In this document: positions 27,635 to 35,383 of the stretch, piece after piece
Position numbering within the stretch: the stretch's first letter is position 1
Layout of the letters: the number at the start of each line of letters is the position of its first letter
Assembly: GCA_963802095.1 (NCBI GenBank)
Contig: CAWDHI010000003.1
Span: forward strand, 62,001 to 126,000
DNA: 64,000 nucleotides
Direction of reading: 5' to 3'
Origin: CAVVEQ01 sp963802095
GTDB lineage: Bacteria; Chloroflexota; Anaerolineae; Anaerolineales; Anaerolineaceae
Notes under the pieces: generated by a model
What the model saw: only the letters and a program-made list of their open reading frames with translations
Database searches by the model: none
Told to the model about the DNA's origin: nothing
Made by a program: the position numbers and the translations under genes

Positions 27635-28210
27635 TCATTCGGTTTCCTCCGAAAGTGCTGGTTTTTCCTGGTTTTCGTCGATGAACACGATCCTCAAGGG
27701 GAACCTGGCCAGCCAGATCACATTTCCACTCTTCAGGTCATAGGGTTTGGAGGGCTGCAGCCGGGCGGCATCCACGCTTGTTCCATTGGTACTTTCCAGG
27801 TCGATCAGTTCGTACCCCTGCCCTTTGCGGCGTACGCTGGCGTGCCTGCGCGATACCCCCAGTTCAAAAGCCCCATAAGGCGTCAGGTCCACGCTGTCTC
27901 CTTCACCGCCTTCCACCAGCCTGCCTAGAATGATTTCGTTGCTGTGTGTTACCGCCACCGGTTTAACAGAATCCATCAGGAAGAAAGCGATCGCACCGCG
28001 GGGAATGAGCGCGTCCGTCTTGAAATCGGACGGCCTGGAAAGATCCACGGTACCTGCGCCGATCATTTCCGTGGTTGGATATGAGCTTGCTGGAGCAGCG
28101 TTCATGATTGCCCCACAATAGACGCACGCTTGGGCTCCAGGCTCATTTTTAAACTTGCACACCGGGCAAAACCGGCCTTCTTCAGGCTCCAATTCGCACC
28201 GCCTTCCCAC
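27635..28210 (-). CDS. FHA-domain protein with N-terminal zinc ribbon
   Basis: A 191-residue protein. CPVC and CVYC pairs, 16 residues apart near the N terminus, form a zinc-ribbon knuckle. Residues about 85-185 are an FHA domain: ILGRLVEGG, SRRHASVRRKGQGYELIDLE (SRRHA phosphothreonine-binding motif) and STNGTSVDAARL (conserved NGT). FHA domains bind pThr on kinase targets, and a Ser/Thr kinase lies two genes downstream. The start is uncertain: GTG at 28210 is open, and an internal TTG six codons later has a comparable ribosome site. Confidence 0.88.
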   Translation of the reverse strand: MGRRCELEPEEGRFCPVCKFKNEPGAQACVYCGAIMNAAPASSYPTTEMIGAGTVDLSRPSDFKTDALIPRGAIAFFLMDSVKPVAVTHSNEIILGRLVEGGEGDSVDLTPYGAFELGVSRRHASVRRKGQGYELIDLESTNGTSVDAARLQPSKPYDLKSGNVIWLARFPLRIVFIDENQEKPALSEETE

Positions 28211-28355
28211 CGGTAAAAGAAGTTCCTGTCCGGATGGCTATATCCGGTTCGATATAGTAATTATATACAATACGGAGAGAAAAAATACAAGGTTTTGTAC
28301 AGCATTCAATTACACACCCTGTGGTGCCCTGGTGTCACCCCATACCAGGGGATGC

Positions 28356-29283
28356 CTATTTTCCGGTCGCCTGGCGCCAGAGGGTATCCAGGGTCTCCAG
28401 CCCGCCGAAGCTTGCCACATTCCAGGCTTCATAAGATATGTGAAAACCATCCGGTCGGTTGGGGTCCATGCCGTGGTGCGGCAGGGGCTGGACCGCGCGC
28501 CAGAAATTCCACAACGGGATGTCATATTCATACGCCAGTTTTGCCGTGGCGAGGTTCAGGCTGTGGTCGCCCTCCACATTATCCGCTTTGGTTGCCAAAA
28601 TGGGAACCACGCCGTGAGCGATGGCATATTCAATGATCCTGCGCATATACGTTTCATACTGCTCCGCAGTTCGCCCGTCCCACCAGACTTCCAGGCGGAT
28701 GAATACGAAGGTTGGTTTGGTTACGCGGATCTCGCATTCAAGCGGGTTTTCCCCGGGTTTGCATACATCCGGGTTTGCCCACATGGGGGAAAGAACCGCT
28801 GCTGCGTTGAACCCTCCTTTCACCCCCTGGCTATCGGTGTTGAAATTCCCCGCGAAATTTTTGATCGATTCCTGGAAATGTGCGTGGTCTTCGGTGAGGA
28901 TAAAGCGGTCCTTGAGATCGAACAATCCCATGAATGCCTCTTTGATGCTCTGGCAATCGCCGATCTTCGAAAACGCCCTCGGGTTGTTACCCAGAGCCAG
29001 CCCCTCCTGGTAGATCTCCCGCGCGCGCGGGCTGAGCGAGGGGATGATCGGCCATTCCCGCCAATCTTCCGGCTTTAAGACGGAGGTCGGGTGTGGTCGT
29101 TACCGTCGGCGCAGGTGTTGGCGTGATGGTTGGAGGCACAGAAGTGAGCGTGATCGTGGCGGTCGGCTCGGGGGTTGCGGTGGGCGGAATGGGAGTAGGT
29201 TCGATCTTGACCTTGCAGCCTGCCATCACCAAAGCGGCGATTGCCATCCAGTAAAAAACCTTTAAAGTCGTGGTTGTTTTCAT
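28356..29283 (-). pseudogene. SGNH-like lipoprotein 1 with GDC in place of GDS, one-base insertion
   Basis: Two frames form a 308-residue lipoprotein. It has a signal peptide with lipobox VMAGC, a stalk rich in Thr and Pro, and then, after an extra base at about 29073-29076, LKPEDWREWPIIPSLSPRAR and an SGNH-hydrolase-like domain. Block I is FSKIGDCQSIK, with Cys where the nucleophilic Ser normally stands. The block V catalytic pair is DGFH. The fold suggests an extracytoplasmic esterase or acetyltransferase. It neighbours a paralogue with the same GDC, an AlgX-like protein and an MBOAT acyltransferase. ATG 29283 is the likely start. Confidence 0.65.
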
Positions 29284-29381
29284 TGCCTCTGCCAATAAGG
29301 TGGAATTCTACAATAATCTTCTGAATATTTCCATATAACTTTGATTAATATAATTTAAATACTTAAATTTATTTTTATAAA

Positions 29382-30348
29382 TTATTGACCGGAAGTTATC
29401 CTCCAAACGCGATCAAGCACCTGCAGGGCGGTCAGATTGCGCACCGGCCAGGCTTTCTGCATCGCAAAGGGATCGTCGAAGCGATTGCCGGCGTAGGTCA
29501 GGTGAGCGCCATCCTCCTGCAGCCCGCCTCCCGGCAACGGTTGAACAGCCGCCCAAAAATTCCACAGGGGGATGTCATATTCTCGGGCTAGCTTCACAAT
29601 CACCTCGTTTACTGCTCCGCTTCCCTCCAGGTTATCTGCCTTGGTCGTCAGGATGGGTACGATCCCTTTATCAATGGTCGTATCCAGGATACGGCGCATG
29701 TTGCTTTCAAAAGTCCGGATCGGGGAAAGGGCTTCGTTCGTTCCCAGCATGATGATCGCATACGCGGGTTTATGGAGGCGGTACTCACACTCCAGGGGTG
29801 TTTCCCCGCTTTGACATTTTTCCGGGTTGGCCCACAGCGGGGAAAGAACGGAAGCGGTGGTAAAGCTGCGTTCGGCGGCCAGGCTGCGCCTGTTGAAAGA
29901 TCCCTGAAACTCGTTGATAACAGCTTGCAGGTCCATGTAGGGCCCGAGGGCATACATATCCGCTTTCTTATCAAAATCCCCCAGGAACCATTCCGCGGAT
30001 GTTTCGCAATCGCCCACCTTGGAAAACGCGTGCAGGTTATTTCCCAGCTCCAGCCCCTTTCGGTAGATCTCGATCGTCCGTTCCGACATGCCAGACGGAA
30101 TTACCGGCTCCTTTTGCCATTCGCCCGGTGCGAGCGCAAGCAGGGTTGGAACCTCGCTTGGAGCTGTCGCGACGGTAGGTGTTGATCCAGGCTGGAAGGG
30201 GGTCTCGCTGGGCTAGCAGGGTTTCCGCCCGGGTCGGCTCGGGCGTTACAGTCATGCCCAATGGTATGACTGTTCCCTGCGCGTTCGAGCAGGCTGCCAG
30301 GGCTAAGACTAAACTCAAGGTTGATAGAAATATTATGATTATTCTCAA
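29382..30348 (-). pseudogene. SGNH-like lipoprotein 2 with GDC in place of GDS, one-base insertion
   Basis: Paralogue of the downstream gene, 321 residues after removing one extra base in the CCC run at 30210-30212 (minus strand). TTG at 30348 is a plausible start (an earlier TTG at 30378 overlaps the upstream gene). The signal peptide ends LALAAC. Then come a Thr/Pro stalk, APGEWQKEPVIPSGMSERTI, block I FSKVGDCETSAEW with Cys at the nucleophile position, ALGPYMDLQAVINEFQGSF, and block V DGAHLTYAG. Close similarity to the neighbour indicates tandem duplication. Confidence 0.65.
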
Positions 30349-30352
30349 AGTA

Positions 30353-31480
30353 TTACTCGCATCCCAAACTTCTCTCAATCTCCCGGGCGATTCTTTCGGC
30401 CAGCAGCCTCTGCCCTGCCGGCGTCAGGTGAATGGCGCTGTTGGTGAACTCTTCTTCCGGCACCAGGTTCCACAGATCCAGGTAGTTCCAGCCATCGGCA
30501 TTCGCTTTATCCTGCAGCGCTTGCCGGTAATCGTCATAAGCCCAGCGCGGGTAGAAAAAGTTATACCGGATGGCGCTGTTTTCTCCGGTGCTGATCAGGA
30601 TGGGTTCATTCACCAGCCAGACTGGGGTTTCCCCGGCAAGGCTGATACCGGTAGTTACGGGCGTGAAATCGAGGGCGGCTGCCAGGTCGAATTTTTCCTT
30701 GTTGTTGAAGGTGCTGTCCGGGTCAAAATCCCGCTGCGCCGGCTGCCATTCCTGGAAAAGGTCCTGGTCGATCCCGGTTGCGGCCCACATCACCCCGTAT
30801 AACTGGAAACGGATCCAGTCCGCCAGCCCGCGGCGCTGCTCCTGGACCCGATCCCAGATTTTCTTCTCCTTCTCCGCGGGAATATCGGAAACAGGAAAGA
30901 GGCGCTTCACCTCCTCGCGATTGATCCCCAGGAGCGGTGAAGTGGAGGGATTCATGCCAGGAAAGGACTCCAGGGTGAGGGGCCAGAGGATCAAATCGGG
31001 TTCATACTGCATCGCACGATTGATGAATAACGCGTCCTTCTGCAGAGAAAGTGTGGGGTAACCTAGATTATAAAAAACAAAACGCCTGCCATCACAGGTT
31101 TTGATCGCCTGCTCGTTAAGCATCCCGGCAAAGGTCTGTTCGTTGGAAAGCAATGTGCCCCAGACGGAGGAATCGCCAAAGATGAAAACCCTGAATTCAT
31201 CCGCCTGCCTATGCTGGGTGACCTGGTGGGAAGCGAACATCGCGTCCAGGTTGTTGATGGTCATGTTGTAGGATTTTTGGGGATTCTCTCCATACGGAAA
31301 CCGCTCGCGACCCGGTAAAAGGTCGTTATACATGCTGACCTTTCCCAGGGCGCCTGCCGGATCCAATACAACCGCGAGTCCAAGGATGATGACCAACAGG
31401 ATCAAGGCGCGTACGAGCACGGAACCCAGATTGCGGGGGCTCGGTTTGGTTTGCGGAGGCTTCACCTGGTTCTGGTCCAT
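30353..31480 (-). CDS. AlgX/AlgJ-like SGNH protein, membrane anchored
   Basis: A 375-residue protein with one N-terminal membrane anchor (ALILLVIILGLAVVLDPAGA). The SGNH-type domain starts with FIFGDSSVWGTLLSNEQTF near residue 103 (intact GDS nucleophile) and closes with NSAIHLTPAGQRLLAERIAR, where the usual Asp before the catalytic His appears to be Ser. Such proteins take an acyl group from an MBOAT partner and place it on a polysaccharide outside the membrane (AlgX/AlgJ, PatB and DltD analogues). The MBOAT gene lies directly upstream, adjoining without a gap. The altered Asp-His dyad should be checked in homologues. Confidence 0.75.
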   Translation of the reverse strand: MDQNQVKPPQTKPSPRNLGSVLVRALILLVIILGLAVVLDPAGALGKVSMYNDLLPGRERFPYGENPQKSYNMTINNLDAMFASHQVTQHRQADEFRVFIFGDSSVWGTLLSNEQTFAGMLNEQAIKTCDGRRFVFYNLGYPTLSLQKDALFINRAMQYEPDLILWPLTLESFPGMNPSTSPLLGINREEVKRLFPVSDIPAEKEKKIWDRVQEQRRGLADWIRFQLYGVMWAATGIDQDLFQEWQPAQRDFDPDSTFNNKEKFDLAAALDFTPVTTGISLAGETPVWLVNEPILISTGENSAIRYNFFYPRWAYDDYRQALQDKANADGWNYLDLWNLVPEEEFTNSAIHLTPAGQRLLAERIAREIERSLGCE

Positions 31481-32906
31481 TTATGCTCCAAACATCCTGC
31501 CGATAACCTGCAGCGCGAGAGCGGGGTCGGGAACGGTGAACCACACCCAACCCAAAGCCAGGTAATTGAATGTAAGAAATACGCCCATCGCATTGAAGGC
31601 TTTTCCCCATCCGGGCTGCGAGATCAGCGCGGATGTTCGCGGCTTTGCCCATTCGGAGTAACGGTTCTGAATAAATAATCCGATCCCCTGCCAGAGACCC
31701 CAGATGATGAAAGACCAGCTGATCCCGTGCCACATCCCGATCAACACCATGGTGGTCACCTGGGTGAACAGCAGGATGAACCAGGCCGGCAGCGGCCGTT
31801 TGGAGGAACGCAGTGCGCGGGTGAGCGGGTTGAAATAATACGCGCGGAACCATTGAGTGAGGGTCATGTGCCAGTTGTTCCAGAATTGGGTCAGATTGGG
31901 TTTCAGGTAGGGGCGGTTGAAGTTTTCCGGGAGGACAATTCCAAGCCAGATTCCCAGTCCGATGGCAATATCGGTGTACCCGCTGAAGTCAAAGTAGATC
32001 TGGAAGGCGAAGGCATAGAGCAGCACCCAGGTCCATCCCCCGGAATCGACCTGGGAGGCATTCGTGGCATTAAGCGCGATGAGCGCAAGCGCATCCGCCA
32101 GGACAAATTTCTTAAACAACCCGGCGAGCAGCCGCCTGATCCCATCTACGAACCGGGACGAATCCAGCTCTGCAGGTTTTCGCAGGTCGCCGGTGAACCG
32201 TTCGAGTCGGTCGATGGGGCCGGCTGTGACCGCCGGGAAGAAGATGACGTAATTTACAAATTCCTGCAGGCTCACCTGCGGGAGCCGGCCGCTCTGGCGG
32301 TCCCGGATGGTATGAATCAGGCGGAAGGCAATATAGGAGAATCCCAGCCAGCGGATATCCAATGGTGAGGCCAGCGCCGCAGATTGACCTGTAAAATTGC
32401 GGAGTTGGGCGCTGACCCAGGTGGTAAGCGGCGGGAATTTAAGTATCACGAGAAGCACGATGAGCAGGACGATCCCGCCTATGAGCAGCCCCGAGGGATT
32501 TCGTTTTGGCAGGGCAAGCAGCCAGGTGGCGGCGGCCAGCGCGCCAAGGACGATGATTATCGTTGTCGTCTGTGGCGGACGGGAGGCAGCCAACAAGCCG
32601 GTTGGTGAAATGAACCGGGTTAACCCGACCAGCAGAACGATCGCCAGGATCACCAGGAAAGCGGGGAGATTATTGTTTCAGATTGCGGTTTTCAGGAGTT
32701 GATGTGATGACCCATGCAAGGATTGCAAGGAAAAGCGTTGCCACGGGCAACCAAAAATCCAGGTACCGGATGGACAGAGACGGCTGAAGCCAAAAAACTG
32801 CCAGGCTGCTTGCCACGAGCAGAAACCAACCTCGGGGAAGCTTCTTAAGCAGAAGCCTGTAGGCCAGGATCAGGGCGGTGAAGATCAGTATATTCTGGAG
32901 GCTCAT
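31481..32906 (-). pseudogene. MBOAT O-acyltransferase (AlgI-like), interrupted by a one-base insertion
   Basis: Two frames give a 474-residue protein, the standard AlgI length. The N-terminal 78 residues (ILIFTALILAYRLLLKKLPR) end ENRNLKQ; one extra base near 32670-32678 breaks the frame, after which NLPAFLVILAIVLLVGLTRF reads on. The body has WLGFSYIAFRLIHTIRDRQS, FQIYFDFSGYTDIAIGLG, FWNNWHMTLTQWFRAYYF and the catalytic His in MVLIGMWHGISWSF. All are AlgI/DltB/PatA signatures. The enzyme passes acetyl groups across the membrane to the SGNH partner encoded downstream. Confidence 0.85.
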
Positions 32907-32979
32907 TGTTTCAAGTGAGTATTTTAAATGAAAAATTCGCTGGAGGCTGCCTTTTCGGAGAGATTCAGCGAATTAAAAG

Positions 32980-33102
32980 TTAGAAACCCTGATAAATCCA
33001 CTGCGGGCTGCTATCCGCAGTAAAGATGAACACTGCCAACACCACCAGGCAAAGGATCAGCGCCCAAATGTTTTCGCGGGAGAAGATCCAGTTCAGGATC
33101 AT
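32980..33102 (-). CDS. 40-residue single-pass membrane microprotein
   Basis: A short gene whose ATG overlaps the stop of the upstream lipoprotein gene by the 4-base ATGA pattern (33099-33102), so it is very likely translated. The protein begins MILNWIFSRENIWALI, has one hydrophobic helix LILCLVVLAVFIFTA, and ends SPQWIYQGF. The N-terminal Arg/Glu and the outside Trp-Tyr-rich tail suggest Nin-Cout topology. It lies just upstream of the MBOAT gene, and a small accessory subunit of the O-acylation machinery (as DltX in D-alanylation, which also has a short conserved aromatic tail) is a reasonable hypothesis. Confidence 0.6.
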   Translation of the reverse strand: MILNWIFSRENIWALILCLVVLAVFIFTADSSPQWIYQGF

Positions 33103-33494
33103 TTGTAACCGCATACCTGCCAATCGCTCCCCTGCCGCTTAACCAGGAATGGTCGTTTGCTAAGGTCGATCTGCATATTCTCGTTGTTGTAGGTGGCGTT
33201 GATCTTTCCTGTGCAGGTAACCACATCCATATCCCCTTCGCTGCCCGTCTTTTTGCAGGCCAGGTTCTCGAGCTCGGTTTTAACCGCCTGGAAGGAATCC
33301 AATTCCATTGTGGCCTGGGCTTCCCAATCCTCGCAGGAAAGTGTGGAGAGTGCTGCGCTATCCTTGTTTACCAGGGCATTCAGGTAGGCTTGCACCGCGA
33401 TCGCCGATTCATCACCGTTTGACGCGGTCCCACAAGCCGTCAGAAATAATGTTGATAGCAGGAATAAAGAAAAGGTAATTAAAACGCGCTTCAC
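33099..33494 (-). CDS. Small lipoprotein, DUF-type, of unknown function
   Basis: A 131-residue lipoprotein. GTG at 33494 is the likely start (GGAGG ten bases upstream). Signal peptide VKRVLITFSLFLLSTLFLTAC with lipobox LTAC. The mature part is small and has four further Cys (CEDW, NLAC, VTCTG, VCGYK). Residues 30-131 resemble the DUF4878/NTF2-like lipoprotein group (AIAVQAYLNALVNKDSAALS, then FLVKRQGSDWQVCG). First gene of the run leading to the MBOAT/SGNH genes. Role unknown; possibly structural in the envelope. Confidence 0.65.
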   Translation of the reverse strand: MKRVLITFSLFLLSTLFLTACGTASNGDESAIAVQAYLNALVNKDSAALSTLSCEDWEAQATMELDSFQAVKTELENLACKKTGSEGDMDVVTCTGKINATYNNENMQIDLSKRPFLVKRQGSDWQVCGYK

Positions 33495-33963
33495 CGTAAC
33501 AACCTCCATATAAAACACGAATATGTCATCTCGCGCTCAAGATTATATCACCCGGAGGTTTTTATCAGCGCGGAGTCAACCCCGCCCGGAAAATTAACAT
33601 CCTGTTTTAATCTTGATATTTCCTTATACATAACTTATACAGGAAGATTTTCATTCCTGTTTATATTCTAAATATATACATTAACCTATGCGCAGTTATT
33701 GGAGTGTTGTTATTGCCTGGTTGAAATATTTGCATTCTGGGGTGAGTGCAGATTATTCCTTTTAGGCTGAATGCAAAATTTTCATTTTCACGGGGTGGAA
33801 AATTTTACCCTCCGGCGGGCGTGCAAAGATTTCCCCCTCGAACCGGGAGGGCATTTTTTGCCTCCCATAAGAATGCAGTTTCTGCACGCGTTAATGATGC
33901 AGAAATTGCACGAGATTCTAATCACTACTTATTAACGACTTTACTTACCTTAAGAAAGGGGTC
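33495..33963. other. 470-base non-coding tract with AT-rich segments and TGCA-type repeats
   Basis: No gene is supported. The tract separates the envelope locus from the partition island. Its right half carries five RTGCA-containing elements (starting 33746, 33771, 33821, 33873, 33897), listed separately. The left part (33595-33700) is very AT-rich. It is a candidate origin, centromere-like site or regulatory region for the adjacent partition genes. Confidence 0.5.
33746..33912 (+). repeat. Cluster of degenerate RTGCA repeats, iteron-like
   Basis: Elements begin at 33746 (GTGCAGATTATTC), 33771 (ATGCAAAATTTTC), 33821 (GTGCAAAGATTTC), 33873 (ATGCAGTTTCTGCACG) and 33897 (ATGCAGAAATTGCACG). The last two are 24 bases apart and share 12 of 16 positions. 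All are on the plus strand in the same orientation, just beyond the 3' end of the ribbon-helix-helix-like gene. Confidence 0.45.
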
Positions 33964-34359
33964 TTATTTTTTATCCTTCTTTCTGATATCTGTCTGTAGT
34001 TCAGAAAAGACCAGGTTCCAGTCATAGCGTGGACTACGGGAGGGTAATTTATATGGACCGAGATCCAAATTTCCATTTTCATAAACATCAAGAAATCGGA
34101 TAAGGGCAAGCGTTACCAGCTGGCTGGCCGGAATGGACAGGCGGTCAGAAAGACCACTTATCTTCAATCTGATCTCTGGTGGAAGATCGTATGTGGCACG
34201 TCGCTCACGCCTTTCGGATATCTTCTGTCTTTCACGGGCTTTTTTCTCGCGTTCGCGCCTGGGAAGTTGAGATTCGATCTGGCGCTGCTCCATTTCCTTC
34301 AACAAATCTGATACTTCCGGATCGATCGAATCGCGGCGGGGAAGATTTTTCTTAGGCAT
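33964..34359 (-). CDS. Small basic DNA-binding protein, ribbon-helix-helix-like, ParA partner
   Basis: A 131-residue basic protein. ATG at 34359 overlaps the end of the ParA gene by 8 bases. Residues 1-65 are highly charged and probably coiled coil (REREKKARERQKISERRERR). Residues 66-110 read RATYDLPPEIRLKISGLSDR and LSIPASQLVTLALIRFLDVY, a beta strand followed by two helices as in ribbon-helix-helix or CopG-type proteins. A ParA with a small basic partner directly downstream is the standard design of small partition systems (ParF-ParG, ParA-omega). The family assignment is by pattern only. Confidence 0.6.
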   Translation of the reverse strand: MPKKNLPRRDSIDPEVSDLLKEMEQRQIESQLPRREREKKARERQKISERRERRATYDLPPEIRLKISGLSDRLSIPASQLVTLALIRFLDVYENGNLDLGPYKLPSRSPRYDWNLVFSELQTDIRKKDKK

Positions 34360-35122
34360 CCAGAACCTCCATGAACTTATCGAGTATCTGGCGGTAACCG
34401 CCGATTCGCTTGTGTCCCTCGGCCAGACCTCGCATGGCAAGGCAGTTGGGAGCGTATTCCCAAAGAGTCCTTCCATAGGCAGGTGCTTCGCGCACGCGGG
34501 TATCCTGCGGGACAGGAGGCCACATGTGTCCGCCAAATGTATGGGTCAGGTCTCGGAATTGCAGGTAAGTTTCCCGGGTTGTGCGGTCGAAAAATGTAGG
34601 TAGAATGCAATACCCTTCCAGGGTATGTCCTCTGCGGGAGAACTCTCCCAGATTTCGGATTACTTCCTGAAGACCATCCACAGAGAGGGAATCCATACGT
34701 GTGGGAATGATCACCCAGTTGCTGGAAAGCAACCCGCAGGCATGTAACGAATCCAGTGATGGAGCCATATCCAATAGGACTGCTTCATACCCACTCCGCG
34801 TGATTGCCTCGAGGAAAAGCGCACCACTGACTGCCGAGCGGGAAAACTCCCGCTGCACCGATTGCGTATGCTTATCCCCGGGAAGAACATCCAGGTTATC
34901 GCGGGCAGTCACAACGAGAGAAGTTAGCTCTCTTTTTTCACAGATCAATCCGAACAGCCCCGGCGATTTTTGCAAACCAAGCGAGATGGCAACGTGCCCC
35001 TGGGAATCCATATCCACCAGCAATACCCGCCTTCCTGCCAACGCCAAGCCGTGCGCAAGCGTAACCGCGGTTGCAGTTTTACCGACGCCGCCCTTTTGAT
35101 TTGCGAAAGAAAAAATCTTCAA
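34352..35122 (-). CDS. ParA-family partition ATPase 1
   Basis: A 256-residue ParA. TTG at 35122 is chosen because the fold begins at once (LKIFSFANQKGGVGKTATAV) with GAGGG seven to eleven bases upstream; longer starts add no conserved sequence. The deviant Walker A is KGGVGKT near residue 13. Switch I is VDMDSQGHVAISLG, and switch II-Walker B is VLLDMAPSLDS, with Met-Ala in place of the usual Thr-Pro. The coding sequence contains one of three 14-bp palindromes at 35061-35074. Coupled to a small DNA-binding partner. It would act in DNA segregation by forming a nucleoid gradient. Confidence 0.88.
   Translation of the reverse strand: MKIFSFANQKGGVGKTATAVTLAHGLALAGRRVLLVDMDSQGHVAISLGLQKSPGLFGLICEKRELTSLVVTARDNLDVLPGDKHTQSVQREFSRSAVSGALFLEAITRSGYEAVLLDMAPSLDSLHACGLLSSNWVIIPTRMDSLSVDGLQEVIRNLGEFSRRGHTLEGYCILPTFFDRTTRETYLQFRDLTHTFGGHMWPPVPQDTRVREAPAYGRTLWEYAPNCLAMRGLAEGHKRIGGYRQILDKFMEVLDA
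35061..35074. promoter_or_regulatory. 14-bp palindrome, candidate partition site, copy 1
   Basis: GTAACCGCGGTTGC, 13 of 14 identical to the perfect palindrome at 39763-39776. It lies inside the 5' part of the ParA1 coding region. Confidence 0.4.
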
Positions 35123-35172
35123 ACCGCCCTCACACCGGAAGCAGTCAATATTTGAGCGAGGCAATAAAATCA

Positions 35173-35264
35173 AGGGTCGCCCCTATGTATTATAGTATAA
35201 ATTTATAGAAAAATTATAAAAAATACCTTTGGCGACCCTGTAATTTCGACAGAGTCGCCCTATA
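35173..35264. repeat. Inverted and direct repeats with core GTCGCC upstream of ParA1
   Basis: AGGGTCGCC at 35173-35181 is exactly inverted as GGCGACCCT at 35231-35239, and a third, direct copy GAGTCGCCCTATA lies at 35252-35264. A minus-strand TATAAT (35189-35194) lies between the first two copies, so these could be operators for autoregulation by the small partner protein. Confidence 0.5.
35189..35194 (-). promoter_or_regulatory. Candidate -10 box of the ParA1 operon
   Basis: TATAAT on the minus strand, about 67 bases upstream of the TTG start; -35 region AT-rich without a clear match. It is flanked by GTCGCC repeats. Confidence 0.4.
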
Positions 35265-35366
35265 AGCGCTTATCTGGCATGAAAAATGCGTTAATTGCAC
35301 AAAAACAGGGTAACTGTTCACCTATTTATGAACAATCGGGTATTTGTTGTTAATTCAGGGAAAAGT

Positions 35367-35380
35367 GTTACCGTGGTTAC
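35367..35380. promoter_or_regulatory. 14-bp palindrome, candidate partition site, copy 2
   Basis: GTTACCGTGGTTAC, 12 of 14 identical to the copy at 39763, inside the longer near-palindrome 35365-35382. Located four bases beyond the 3' end of the ParB-like gene, in the gap before ParA1. Confidence 0.45.
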
Positions 35381-35383
35381 ACT

